Below are positions 52,640 to 60,713 of a stretch of DNA of 64,000 bases, piece after piece (the first letter of the stretch is position 1; each line of letters opens with the position of its first letter). Position numbers and translations under genes: made by a program. The DNA comes from JBBPYC01 sp965218765 (GTDB taxonomy: Bacteria; Pseudomonadota; Gammaproteobacteria; Burkholderiales; Burkholderiaceae_C): the NCBI GenBank assembly GCA_965218765.1, contig CBDCLU010000001.1, positions 363,929 through 427,928 on the forward strand. Reading direction: 5' to 3'. The notes under the pieces were generated by a model, which worked only from the letters and a program-made list of their open reading frames with translations, did not search any database and was not told the DNA's origin.

Positions 52640-53317
52640 ATGGATCAAAAACCCACTGCATTGATCGTCGGCGCCGGCCCCGGCATCAGCGGCGCGTTCG
52701 CGCAGGCGCTGCATGATGCGGGCTACCAAGTGGCGCTGGCTGCGCGCAACCTGCAAAAGCTGCAACCGCTGGCCGGCCGCATCGGCGCGCAGGCGTTCAC
52801 AGCCGACGCGGCGCAAGCGGCCAGCCTGCAGCAGCTGTTCACCGATGTCGAAGGCCGCCTGGGCGCGCCGCAAGTCGTGCTGTACAACCCAAGCGCGCGC
52901 GTGCGCGGCGATCTGCTGTCGCTGGACCCCCAAGCGGTCGCCGACGCAGTCAACACGACCGCAATCGGCGCGTTCGTGGTCGCGCAGGAAGCTGCGAAAC
53001 GCATGCTGCCGAAGGGCCAGGGCGCGATTTTTTTCACCGGCGCCACCGCCGGCATCAAGGGCTTCGCGAAGTCATCCGCATTCGCAATGGGCAAGTTCGC
53101 GTTGCGCGGCCTGGCGCAAAGCCTCGCGCGTGAACTGTCGCCGGCCGGCATTCACATCGCGCACTTCGTGATCGACGGCGGGGTGCAGCCCAGCGGCGCG
53201 GGCAACGGCAAACTGACGCCGGAAGCGATCGCGCAAAGCTACATGGCGGTGCTCGCGCAACCACGCGGCGCCTGGAGCTGGGAGATCGAATTGCGCAGTT
53301 GCGACGAGCCGTTCTGA
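52640..53317 (+). CDS. SDR-family protein with Phe in place of the catalytic Tyr
   Basis: 225 residues of Rossmann fold. The nucleotide site VGAGPGISGAFAQAL and the LYNPSARVRGD segment (in place of NNAG) are recognisable. At the active site the YxxxK motif reads SAFAMGKFALRGLA, that is Phe148-x-x-x-Lys152, and the Ser strand is FFTGATAGIKG. Loss of the Tyr should weaken or remove ordinary hydride transfer, so the protein may bind ligand without reduction or use another residue. It has its own ribosome-binding site (GGAAGGAAA) after the ligase gene and ends the cluster. Confidence 0.88.
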   Translation: MDQKPTALIVGAGPGISGAFAQALHDAGYQVALAARNLQKLQPLAGRIGAQAFTADAAQAASLQQLFTDVEGRLGAPQVVLYNPSARVRGDLLSLDPQAVADAVNTTAIGAFVVAQEAAKRMLPKGQGAIFFTGATAGIKGFAKSSAFAMGKFALRGLAQSLARELSPAGIHIAHFVIDGGVQPSGAGNGKLTPEAIAQSYMAVLAQPRGAWSWEIELRSCDEPF

Positions 53318-53397
53318 GGGCAGTCGCGCTGTGTGCAGAAAACGCTGGGCGAAGGGACGGGCAAGCGCTGCCTTCGTCCGGCATGCGGATCTGCCAA

Positions 53398-53462
53398 AAC
53401 TATTATTTCAGTAGCAAATAGTTCAGGCAGCGCAAGCGCCCAGGCCGCATTGGACTAAAAAA
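53398..53462 (+). repeat. Dispersed intergenic repeat, copy C
   Basis: ACTATTATTTCAGTAGCAAATAG, then GCAGCGCAAGCGCCCAGGCC, then TTGGACTAAAAAAC. It aligns with copies B and D in block order. It fills most of the space between the convergent SDR and DUF2945 genes. Confidence 0.55.
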
Positions 53463-53464
53463 CT

Positions 53465-53686
53465 TCAGCTTTTCCCGGTTTTCTTGTTCAACGCGCCCGC
53501 CTTGTGCGCCGCCGGCTTGCCACTCGTCGCGCTCTCGACCAAGTACTCGGGGTTGTCCTTGGACGCCTCGACGTGGTGGCCCTTGATGTCGATCGGCGAG
53601 GTGAGCTTTTTGCGCACCACGCCCTCGGTCTTGCCTTGCGACGTTTTCCACTCGACCTTGTCACCGGGTTTCAGCTTGTCTGCCAT
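53465..53686 (-). CDS. DUF2945 (hypervirulence-associated TUDOR-like) protein
   Basis: 73 residues, basic and beta-rich: KLKPGDKVEWKTSQGKTEGVV, then KGHHVEASKDNPEYLVES and a Lys-rich end. GGAAG lies eight bases before the ATG. The family is small, with a TUDOR-like fold and no established function; the name comes from a fungal relative. It is transcribed toward the SDR gene with the repeat copy C in between. A 271-bp gap to the next gene shows nothing else. Confidence 0.82.
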   Translation of the reverse strand: MADKLKPGDKVEWKTSQGKTEGVVRKKLTSPIDIKGHHVEASKDNPEYLVESATSGKPAAHKAGALNKKTGKS

Positions 53687-53957
53687 CACGTGCTTCCTGC
53701 GGGTTATGAGGTATTTGCCAAGGCAATTGGCGCACCTTCCGCAACCTGCCGCACGGCTGCGGTTGAGGCCGACTGCCGCGGTCGGCCACAAGCTGTCGAC
53801 GCTGGGGGCTCTTGCGCAGCGGTGGTGTGGCCGGCGACAGCTTGTGTGAGCGATCCGCTGGCAGACAGACCGGCCTGCCTGCCTGCCCCCGAACCTTCTG
53901 GCACAGGCGGAGGCACGCCATGCGGCAGTTCAGAGAAATGCCTCGCAAGGCGCACCG

Positions 53958-54535
53958 CTACAGCAGCTCGATGGCATCCTGCAGATGGGCGGCGGTGAGC
54001 GGCATGGCCCGCTGATTCAGGAGCGCGATCAACCCCATTCCGTCGATTGCCGGCCGCTGCCAGCGTTCGCGCATGGCCCGGAGCGCAGCGACTGACCGCA
54101 GTTTGCTCAGCATGATCTGATTGGTGGCAAATTCGTCCGGTGTCTGAATCTCGATGCCGTACGGCGCCAAGGTTTCTGCAGGGAAATCTTTGCCATTCCA
54201 GGTCACGATGGCATCAGCATGACCTGCTATGGCTGTTGCAAGTACGTGCCGGTCATCCGGATCGGGCAGCTTCAAGCCATCGATCAGCGGCTCAGATCCT
54301 TCGACAAGTCAGTCCGGGATTGCGGCATTCATGTCGTCGGCTTTCTTCTGAATCGCAGTCTCTTTTCCAGGGTATTTACGGGCAACTGCAGTCATCCACT
54401 CATTCATGATGCTGGCCGACCATTTGGTGCTGTACAGATTGGCATGTGCCAGGCTGAGCAACACATCGCACTGAATGCGGGTGAACAGCACGTTCTCGCA
54501 TCGACGACCACCGTGTAAATCGCCGATCCGGCCAC
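53958..54535 (-). pseudogene. PIN-domain toxin of a second TA pair, broken
   Basis: From a GTG at 54535, one base after the stop of the HTH gene, the frame reads AGSAIYTVVVDA. A net insertion of two bases at about 54492-54496 then breaks VDANVLF. The next part (CDVLLSLAHANLYSTKWSAS, MNEWMTAVARKYPGKETA) runs to a TGA at 54309-54311, where the family has Cys (NAAIPD-stop-LVEG). The rest continues with LKLPDPDDRHVLATAIAGHADAIVTW and the Leu-rich end. So there are two lesions, and the PIN active site is split. Confidence 0.8.
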
Positions 54536-54536
54536 C

Positions 54537-55001
54537 TCAGAGTTCCTGCCCGATCTCGTCAGACGCTTGCGATGCGGCCTTCAGCGCATCTGCCGATCGG
54601 CGCTTTTGCTGATCCTGGTATCGCACCAGGTCCTCGAACATGATGCGGCGGTGCAGGTTGACCATCCGACAGGCCAGGCGGCCGGCATCGATTTCCTTGA
54701 TGACGAACGGCCGGGACACGTCGAGAAAAGCGGCGGCCTGCTGCGTTGTCAGCCCCGTCTTGTGTGGCACCAGCACCATCGGTTCCTGCCGTGCCATCTG
54801 CTTGAGCACATCGGCCAGGAAGCGCAGCACGGATGGCGGCAGTTCGATGGATGGCGGCTGGCCCCATCCATCTTCGAATTCAAGCTTGACGCGAATGTTG
54901 TCAGCGCGCGGGTGATCGAGCACGGCCATGATGCAGGTCGTTGCGGCCGCAGCCATCTCTGCCTCGACTCTCGTCGAAGGCTGCAGAATTTGTTGGGTCA
55001 T
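54537..55001 (-). CDS. HTH (excisionase-type) antitoxin of the PIN pair, intact
   Basis: 154 residues from MTQQILQP, with GGAG six bases upstream; longer readings (ATG 55064, GTG 55073) lack a ribosome-binding site. The C-terminal half is a MerR/excisionase-type winged helix (GLTTQQAAAFLDVSRPFVIKEIDAGRLACRMVNLHRRIMFEDLVRY). The N-terminal half (IRVKLEFEDGWGQPPSIELPPSVLRFLADVLK) is typical of antitoxins paired with PIN_3 toxins. It should bind its own promoter and the toxin, but the toxin gene after it is dead, so it may survive as an orphan repressor. Confidence 0.82.
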   Translation of the reverse strand: MTQQILQPSTRVEAEMAAAATTCIMAVLDHPRADNIRVKLEFEDGWGQPPSIELPPSVLRFLADVLKQMARQEPMVLVPHKTGLTTQQAAAFLDVSRPFVIKEIDAGRLACRMVNLHRRIMFEDLVRYQDQQKRRSADALKAASQASDEIGQEL

Positions 55002-55371
55002 GCCACGCTCCGAATTGTGCGGATCAGCGACCAATTCCCCTCCGAGCTTTGAGACGCCACTCATGATCGTCACGATATTCGAAGCAAAAGCAATATATGA
55101 ATTAAACGAAACCGTCCACGCTGAATGAGTGTTCGTTCATGTCATGAGAAACCCCTGGCCTGATCTGAATAAGTTGCGTAAGCCGCCGTTAAGGCGGTGA
55201 CATTCGGGGATATGTGCGGTTGCAACGCAAATTCGACTGCAATCTTTGATTGGATGGCGCTGACCGTAGCGATCAGTTCAAAGAATCGGCACTGCAACCG
55301 TTTTAATAGCTAAAAGCGCAGACAGGACGAGCGGCAGAGTCACTTTTTATTCAAAACCTCAGGCATCGCAC
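55002..55371. other. 370-bp intergenic stretch upstream of the HTH antitoxin and downstream of dsbD
   Basis: No gene is seen. The first part must hold the antitoxin promoter (reading to the left); the AT-rich run around 55075-55110 (AAGCAATATATGAATTAAAC) is the likeliest site. The right part holds dispersed repeat copy D. Confidence 0.5.
55286..55347 (+). repeat. Dispersed intergenic repeat, copy D
   Basis: TTTTAATAGCTAAAAGCGCA, then GACGAGCGGCAGAGTCAC, then TTTTTATTCAAAACC. It aligns with copy B in order and spacing (AATAGCT, GCGC, GCG, GTCAC/GGCAC, TTTTT, AAAAC). It lies at the 3' end of dsbD and could act as its transcription end. Confidence 0.55.
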
Positions 55372-57633
55372 TCAAAACGTCGCCGCCACCCGCTTCACAT
55401 CGTCTGCATTCAGCACTTCCGACAGCACCACGGGCTTGCGGCCGGCTGCGTAGAACACATAGACCGGCACGCCGCTCCTGCCCAGTTCGGTCAGCGCGGC
55501 CGTGATGGCCGGGTCGCGCCGGGTCCAGTCGGCGCGCAGCAGGGCGACGTTCTTGGCATCGAGTGCGGCCAGCACGTCGGCATTGGCCAAGGTGGTCTTC
55601 TTGTTGTACTGGCAGGTCACGCACCAGGCCGCAGTGAAATCGACGAACACGGGGCGGCCGGCATCGACCAGCTGATCGACACGGCCCGGTTGCCAGGGCT
55701 GCCAACGCGCCGTTGCGCTGACCTGCTGCGGCGCTGTGTCCAGCTGACGCAGCACGTTGGGCCCCAGCGTGGAAAGCCCGAATGCCAGCAGCGCAACCGA
55801 GGCGGCAGCGAACAGCCAGCGCGTGCGGCCGGTCTGCGCCACCGACCACAGCACGAACGCAACCAGCACCAGCAGCGCGAGCAGCGCACCCGCGCCGTCG
55901 ATGCCGCTTTGCTGGCCGAGCACCCAGACGAGCCAGGCGACGGTTGCGAACATCGGGAACGCCATCACGCGGCGCAGCGTCTGCATCCAGCCGCCGGGCC
56001 GAGGCAGCAGGCGCGCAAAGCCTGGCAGCAGGCTGGCGAGCAGATACGGCAACGCCATGCCGATGCCGATCACGGCGAACACCGCGAGCGCCTGGCCGGC
56101 CGGCAGGCCGACCGCGAAGCCGAGCGACGCACCCATGAACGGCGCCGTGCAGGGCGATGCGATGGCGACTGCGAGCACGCCGGACAGGAATGAGTTGGCG
56201 ACCGGATTCTTCGCTTCCCACGACACCAGCGCGCGCGGCAGCATCGCGCCGAACTCGAACAGGCCGGCCAGGTTCAACCCGATCACGGTGAACAGCAGCG
56301 CAAGCGCTGCAACCACCGCGGGCGACTGCAGCTGAAAACCCCAGCCGAGCTGTTCGCCGGCCGCACGCAGGGCCAGCAGCAGCAGGCCCAACGCAATGAA
56401 GCTCACGATCACGCCGGCCGTGTAGGCAAGGCCTGAAAGCCGGTGTCCACGCCGGTCGTCCGCATGGCGCGCGAAGCCGACCACCTTGATCGCCAGCACC
56501 GGGAACACGCAGGGCATCAGGTTCAGGATCAGGCCGCCCAGCAACGCGCCGAGCAGCGCGGCAGCCAGCGTCTTGTCCATGCCGGACGCCGCGGCGATCG
56601 ACTGCGCCTGCGCGGCGTTGGCTGCGAGCGCTTGCGTCAAGCCTGGCGACAGGCCGACCGGCTTGACCGGTGCGGGCGGCCAGCCGCCAGCGACCGCCAG
56701 CTGCGTGCGCCAGCCGGCCAAGCCGCGCGGCGGTGGCCCGGTCGCCGCGCTGCCGGCCGCAGCCGGTGGCCCGTCGGCAGTCAGCACGACCGCCAGCCGC
56801 TCCGGGCTTTCGCTGCGCACCGGCGACAGCGGCAGCGAGCCGGTCCAGACGTCGCCCTGCCACTGCTGGATCGGCGCCGGTGCGGGTTGCGTGAGCTCCG
56901 GCGTTTCGGGAAAGACCCCGAGCGTGCGGCCCTGCAGCGCAACCGGCAGCCCGGTGACGGTCAGCAACAGACGCCCCTGTTCGACCCGCGCTGTGGACAC
57001 GCTGGCCAGCGGCGTCGGTGCCGCGGCGAATGCGGCGTCGAACGCGGCGCCGTTGAGCGCGGTGCTGCTTTGCAGCGGCACGTCGAGCGTGAAGGTGCCG
57101 TCTTCGGGGATGCATTCGGTCTTGCAGACCAGCCAGCCTGCCTGCAGTTTGACTGCGAGCGCGCCGCCGAACAGTGGCGGCTTGTATTCGGGCGTGATCG
57201 TCAGCGGCACCGGCAGCAGCAGATCGCCTTCATAGCCGTAGTTGACGAGGTCACCGATCGGGAGTTTTTTCGGCACCGGCCAGTCGATGTCGCCGGCCAG
57301 CACGCCGGGCGGCAGGGTCCACTGCAGCTGCGTGGGCAGGCCGGAGTCACCCGGGTTCTTCCAGTAAGTGTGCCAGTGCGGCTGGTGCTGCAGCCGCAGG
57401 CCGACCCAGACGGTGCGGCCGGCGGCCACGCCGTCCGGTGCATGCGCGAGCAGCTCGGCGCGCACCCGCTCGGTCTGCACCACCGCCGATGGCGTGGCCG
57501 CAGGCGTTTGTGCCAGCGCCGGCAGCAAGCCGGGCAGCAGCGCCAGCGCGAGCGTGCCGAGCACGTTACCGAGCGCATTGCGAAGCGCTCGCCGCGCCGT
57601 GCCAGACGAAAAAAGACAGGTGGGCAGATTCAT
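55372..57633 (-). CDS. dsbD: DsbD-family thiol:disulfide interchange protein (ScsB-like)
   Basis: Carries electrons from cytoplasmic thioredoxin across the membrane to periplasmic thiol proteins. 753 residues from MNLPTCLFSS with a signal peptide ending LPALAQ. The N-terminal periplasmic part (about 40-330) has the Cys pair VCKTECIPEDG. The eight-helix core carries the redox cysteines NLMPCVFPVLAIKVVG and AIASPCTAPFMGASLG. The C-terminal thioredoxin domain has CVTC (671-674) in FTAAWCVTCQYN. The extended N-terminal domain makes it ScsB/DsbD2-like rather than classical DsbD. A cfa gene is divergent, with a 275-bp shared leader. Confidence 0.92.
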   Translation of the reverse strand: MNLPTCLFSSGTARRALRNALGNVLGTLALALLPGLLPALAQTPAATPSAVVQTERVRAELLAHAPDGVAAGRTVWVGLRLQHQPHWHTYWKNPGDSGLPTQLQWTLPPGVLAGDIDWPVPKKLPIGDLVNYGYEGDLLLPVPLTITPEYKPPLFGGALAVKLQAGWLVCKTECIPEDGTFTLDVPLQSSTALNGAAFDAAFAAAPTPLASVSTARVEQGRLLLTVTGLPVALQGRTLGVFPETPELTQPAPAPIQQWQGDVWTGSLPLSPVRSESPERLAVVLTADGPPAAAGSAATGPPPRGLAGWRTQLAVAGGWPPAPVKPVGLSPGLTQALAANAAQAQSIAAASGMDKTLAAALLGALLGGLILNLMPCVFPVLAIKVVGFARHADDRRGHRLSGLAYTAGVIVSFIALGLLLLALRAAGEQLGWGFQLQSPAVVAALALLFTVIGLNLAGLFEFGAMLPRALVSWEAKNPVANSFLSGVLAVAIASPCTAPFMGASLGFAVGLPAGQALAVFAVIGIGMALPYLLASLLPGFARLLPRPGGWMQTLRRVMAFPMFATVAWLVWVLGQQSGIDGAGALLALLVLVAFVLWSVAQTGRTRWLFAAASVALLAFGLSTLGPNVLRQLDTAPQQVSATARWQPWQPGRVDQLVDAGRPVFVDFTAAWCVTCQYNKKTTLANADVLAALDAKNVALLRADWTRRDPAITAALTELGRSGVPVYVFYAAGRKPVVLSEVLNADDVKRVAATF

Positions 57634-57908
57634 CTGCGGGCTCGCTGGTTGCAGGGGAGGAAAAAAAGACGCCCGAATGTGAAAGCTGCCTCGAGTGTGC
57701 GCCTCGGCCGTCTGGATGGATCGCGCTGTGGTCACGCTGGTGGCGGCACCGGCGGCCTGCACGGCAGCGCGCAAACTTGTTATTGTTTCGTTCAGCCAGG
57801 CAGAAAGGTTGCGCGCCGCGGCGGCAGTTCGGTGCGTCTGGCCGCCGTCGATGCCGGAGCCGCGTCGCCAGCTGCGTGGCTGCGGGGTTGCAAAGGGGGC
57901 TGGAAACC

Positions 57909-59237
57909 ATGTCGATGTCGTCGGTCGATTCGGTGTTGCTACACACCTTGAGCCCGTGGGCGGAACGGCTGCGCCGCACCGCGAACCTGCCGGTGCTGCT
58001 GCGCTGGTGCCTGGGTGCTGATGGGCAGAGCGACTTCGCCAGCGCGCCGAGCTGGAAGCTTGGCGACTTCGTCGAGCCGGCGGTTGAAATCCGGATTCGC
58101 GACATGGCTGCATTGCCGCTGCTGCTGAAACCTACGCTGGGCAGCCTGGGCCAGGCCTATGTGGAAGGGCGCATCGACCTGATCGGCTCCGCGCAGAACC
58201 TGCTGGCGGTCGGGTGGCGGCTGGCCGAAGCCGGCGCCAGCGATCTGGGCAGGCGTGCGCGCGGCGGCTCGTTCGGCGGTTGGCTCGGGCGCCGGTTGTC
58301 GAGCCGCGGCCAGCCGCCGGGGCGCGGCCGGCACAGCAGGAGCGGCGACCGGCAGGCCGTGCAATACCACTACGACGTCTCCAACGAGTTCTATACGCGC
58401 TGGCTGGATCCGGCGATGGTCTATTCATGCGCCTATTTCGAGCGCGGGGACGAAACGCTGGCGCAGGCGCAGACGGCCAAGATCGACCACATCCTGCGCA
58501 AGCTGCGCCTGCAGCCCGGGCAGCGGCTGCTCGACGTGGGCTGCGGCTGGGGCGCGTTGGTGCTGCGCGCGGCCAGCCGGTACGGCGCGCAGTGCGTGGG
58601 TATCACGCTGTCGCAGAACCAGTACCAACTCGCGCGCGAACGGGTGCGCGCAGCCGGCCTGCAGGACCGCATCGAGATTCGGCTGCAGGACTACCGCGAC
58701 CTGCACGGCCGGTTCGACCGGATCACGAGCGTCGGCATGTTCGAGCACGTCGGCATCGCGCAGTTGCCGGACTACTTTGCGCACATGCACGAGTTGCTCG
58801 CGCCGGACGGCTGGGCACTGAACCACGGCATCACCAGCACGCGCGCAGACGATGCGGGCGGCAGCCACGCGGTCGGCAGCTTCATCGACCGCTATGTGTT
58901 CCCGCAAGGCGAGCTGCCGCATATCGGCACCGTGCTCAGGGCCATGCAGACCGGCGGGCTGGAGCCGATCGACGCGGAAAACCTGCGCCGGCACTACGCG
59001 CGCACCACGCAGCTGTGGAGCGACGCATTCGAGGCGGCCGGCGACGAGTTGCGCGCGATGGTCGGCGAGAAGACCTGGCGCATCTGGCGCGTCTATCTGG
59101 CCGGCTGCGCGGTTGCGTTCGAACGCGACGAGATTGCGCTGTTTCAGGTGCTGGCGCGGCCCGCCGGGCGGCCAGCCAGCGAGGCGCCGTGGTCGCGGCG
59201 CTGGATGTATCACGACGCATCAACCAACTGCGCCTGA
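57909..59237 (+). CDS. cfa: Cyclopropane-fatty-acyl-phospholipid synthase family protein
   Basis: SAM-dependent enzyme that adds methylene across unsaturated membrane acyl chains. 442 residues from MSMSSVDS (ATG 57909; a second ATG is two codons on). The N-terminal domain has LKPTLGSLGQAYVEGRIDL. The catalytic domain starts VQYHYDVSNEFYTRWLDPAMVYSCAYF, followed by SAM site LLDVGCGWGALVLRAA, GITLSQNQYQLARERV, DYRDL, SVGMFEHVG and late HYARTTQLWSDAFE. Complete. The Arg/Gly-rich stretch (RRARGGSFGGWLGRR) between the domains is a non-conserved linker. It could also act on another lipid, since the family is broad. Confidence 0.9.
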   Translation: MSMSSVDSVLLHTLSPWAERLRRTANLPVLLRWCLGADGQSDFASAPSWKLGDFVEPAVEIRIRDMAALPLLLKPTLGSLGQAYVEGRIDLIGSAQNLLAVGWRLAEAGASDLGRRARGGSFGGWLGRRLSSRGQPPGRGRHSRSGDRQAVQYHYDVSNEFYTRWLDPAMVYSCAYFERGDETLAQAQTAKIDHILRKLRLQPGQRLLDVGCGWGALVLRAASRYGAQCVGITLSQNQYQLARERVRAAGLQDRIEIRLQDYRDLHGRFDRITSVGMFEHVGIAQLPDYFAHMHELLAPDGWALNHGITSTRADDAGGSHAVGSFIDRYVFPQGELPHIGTVLRAMQTGGLEPIDAENLRRHYARTTQLWSDAFEAAGDELRAMVGEKTWRIWRVYLAGCAVAFERDEIALFQVLARPAGRPASEAPWSRRWMYHDASTNCA

Positions 59238-59346
59238 TTCAAGCGCCGGTTGGCCGCCTTCACGGCGGCTGCAACTGTGGTTTGATCGCGGGTTGCCCTT
59301 TTTTTGCATACCGAGCGCTGCCTTGTCCGTGCAGCGCCCACCCTTC

Positions 59347-60705
59347 ATGCTGAACGAAGCCGCCGCCAGTCTGTTTTCATTCCTGCCCAAAGAACTTCCG
59401 GAGTTGAATCTGCTGGTCGCGTTCGGCGTGCTGCTCGCGTTCGGCACGCTCGGCGGCATGCTGGCGGCGCGGGTGTCGTGGCTGCCGACCATCACCGGCT
59501 TCATGGCGCTCGGACTGCTGGTGGGGCCGAGCGGTATCGGGCTGCTGTCGGCGCAAACGCTCGAAAACGCGCGTCCACTGGTGCAGATCGCACTCGGGCT
59601 GATCCTGTTCAAGCTCGGCAGCACGCTGCATCCATGGACAGTGCTGCGCAACCGTGCGCTGGTGGTGAGCGCGATGGTGGAGAGCGCCGCGACGTTCGGC
59701 GCGATCTATGCGCTCTTGGCCTGGACCGGTGCGCCTCCGGTGGTCGCGGTGCTGGCAGCAGCGATTGCGGTGTCGTCCTCGCCGGCGGTACTGATCCACG
59801 TCGCCGACGAGTTGCGCGCGCAAGGCCCCAGCGTGGAAGCGGGCCAGGCACTGGTCGCGATGAACAACCTGCTCGCGTTCGTGCTGTTCTCGTTTTCGCT
59901 GCCGCTGGCGCTGAACCGGACCGGCGAGTTCGACGCGATGTCGGCGCTGCTGTTGCCGCTCTACCAGATGGTCGGCGCGGTGCTGGTGGCGCTGGTGGTG
60001 GCCTGGGTCATGACCCGGATTGCACGGCTTACGCGCGTGCACGAGCAACATTTCCGCTTCTCGCTGGTGGTCGGCGCGGTGGTGCTTGCGCTCGGGCTGG
60101 CACTGACTTTGAACGTATCGACTTTGTTCACCGCGCTCACGCTGGGCGTCGCGTGCCGCTGGATGCAGGGCAAGTCGCGCCTGGCGCGCATCGAGTTCGG
60201 CGAAGGCGGAGACGTTTTCTTCATCATCCTGTTCGCGTTCGCGGGAGCCAATCTGCACCTGCACGATCTGGTGGGCTCGGCCGGTATTGCGCTCGCATTC
60301 GTCGCCGTGCGCGGGCTGGCCAAGGTGGCGTCGATCTACGGCTGCGGGCGCCTGTTCGGCTACACGCAGCCGCAGTCGCTTGCAGTCGGGCTGGTGCTGG
60401 TGCCGATGGCGGGCCTGGCGATCGGTCTCGTGCAGACCACGACGGACATGGTGCCGCAGGTAGCGGCCCAGCTGGCAACAGTCGTACTCGGCGCGGTAGC
60501 GGTGTTCGAGACGATCGGCCCGCCGCTGACCGCGTTCGCGCTGCGCTTTGCGGGCGAAGCCGGGATGGCGCCGAACCTGGACGACGACGATGAGGCCGAA
60601 GGCAAGGGCAGCCTCGACAGCACGGCTGCTGCACCGGCGCAACCAGTGCCTGCTCCGGCGTCCAAGCCGGCTCAGCCAGCAGCAGCAGGCCGGTCGAACG
60701 CCTGA
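59347..60705 (+). CDS. CPA2-family monovalent cation/proton antiporter (no RCK domain)
   Basis: 452 residues and about 12 membrane helices of the KefB/YbaL class that exchange K+ or Na+ for protons. PTITGFMALGLLVGPSGIGLL, LILFKLGSTLHPW, then the intramembrane AIAVSSSPAVLIHVADE and the central FIILFAFAGANLHLHDL are family marks. It ends in a Pro/Ala/Asp tail (DDDDEAEGKG) without the TrkA-N domain that gates KefB/C. The convergent gene next to it, nine bases off, encodes two TrkA-N domains and a channel, so gating may come from a separate protein. Confidence 0.88.
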   Translation: MLNEAAASLFSFLPKELPELNLLVAFGVLLAFGTLGGMLAARVSWLPTITGFMALGLLVGPSGIGLLSAQTLENARPLVQIALGLILFKLGSTLHPWTVLRNRALVVSAMVESAATFGAIYALLAWTGAPPVVAVLAAAIAVSSSPAVLIHVADELRAQGPSVEAGQALVAMNNLLAFVLFSFSLPLALNRTGEFDAMSALLLPLYQMVGAVLVALVVAWVMTRIARLTRVHEQHFRFSLVVGAVVLALGLALTLNVSTLFTALTLGVACRWMQGKSRLARIEFGEGGDVFFIILFAFAGANLHLHDLVGSAGIALAFVAVRGLAKVASIYGCGRLFGYTQPQSLAVGLVLVPMAGLAIGLVQTTTDMVPQVAAQLATVVLGAVAVFETIGPPLTAFALRFAGEAGMAPNLDDDDEAEGKGSLDSTAAAPAQPVPAPASKPAQPAAAGRSNA

Positions 60706-60713
60706 GCGCGTTT

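Noticed and set aside
54309..54311. In-frame TGA at a Cys position of the PIN toxin as selenocysteine
   Set aside because: The same gene has an upstream two-base frameshift, there is no visible SECIS-like hairpin after the TGA, and PIN toxins do not use selenocysteine.
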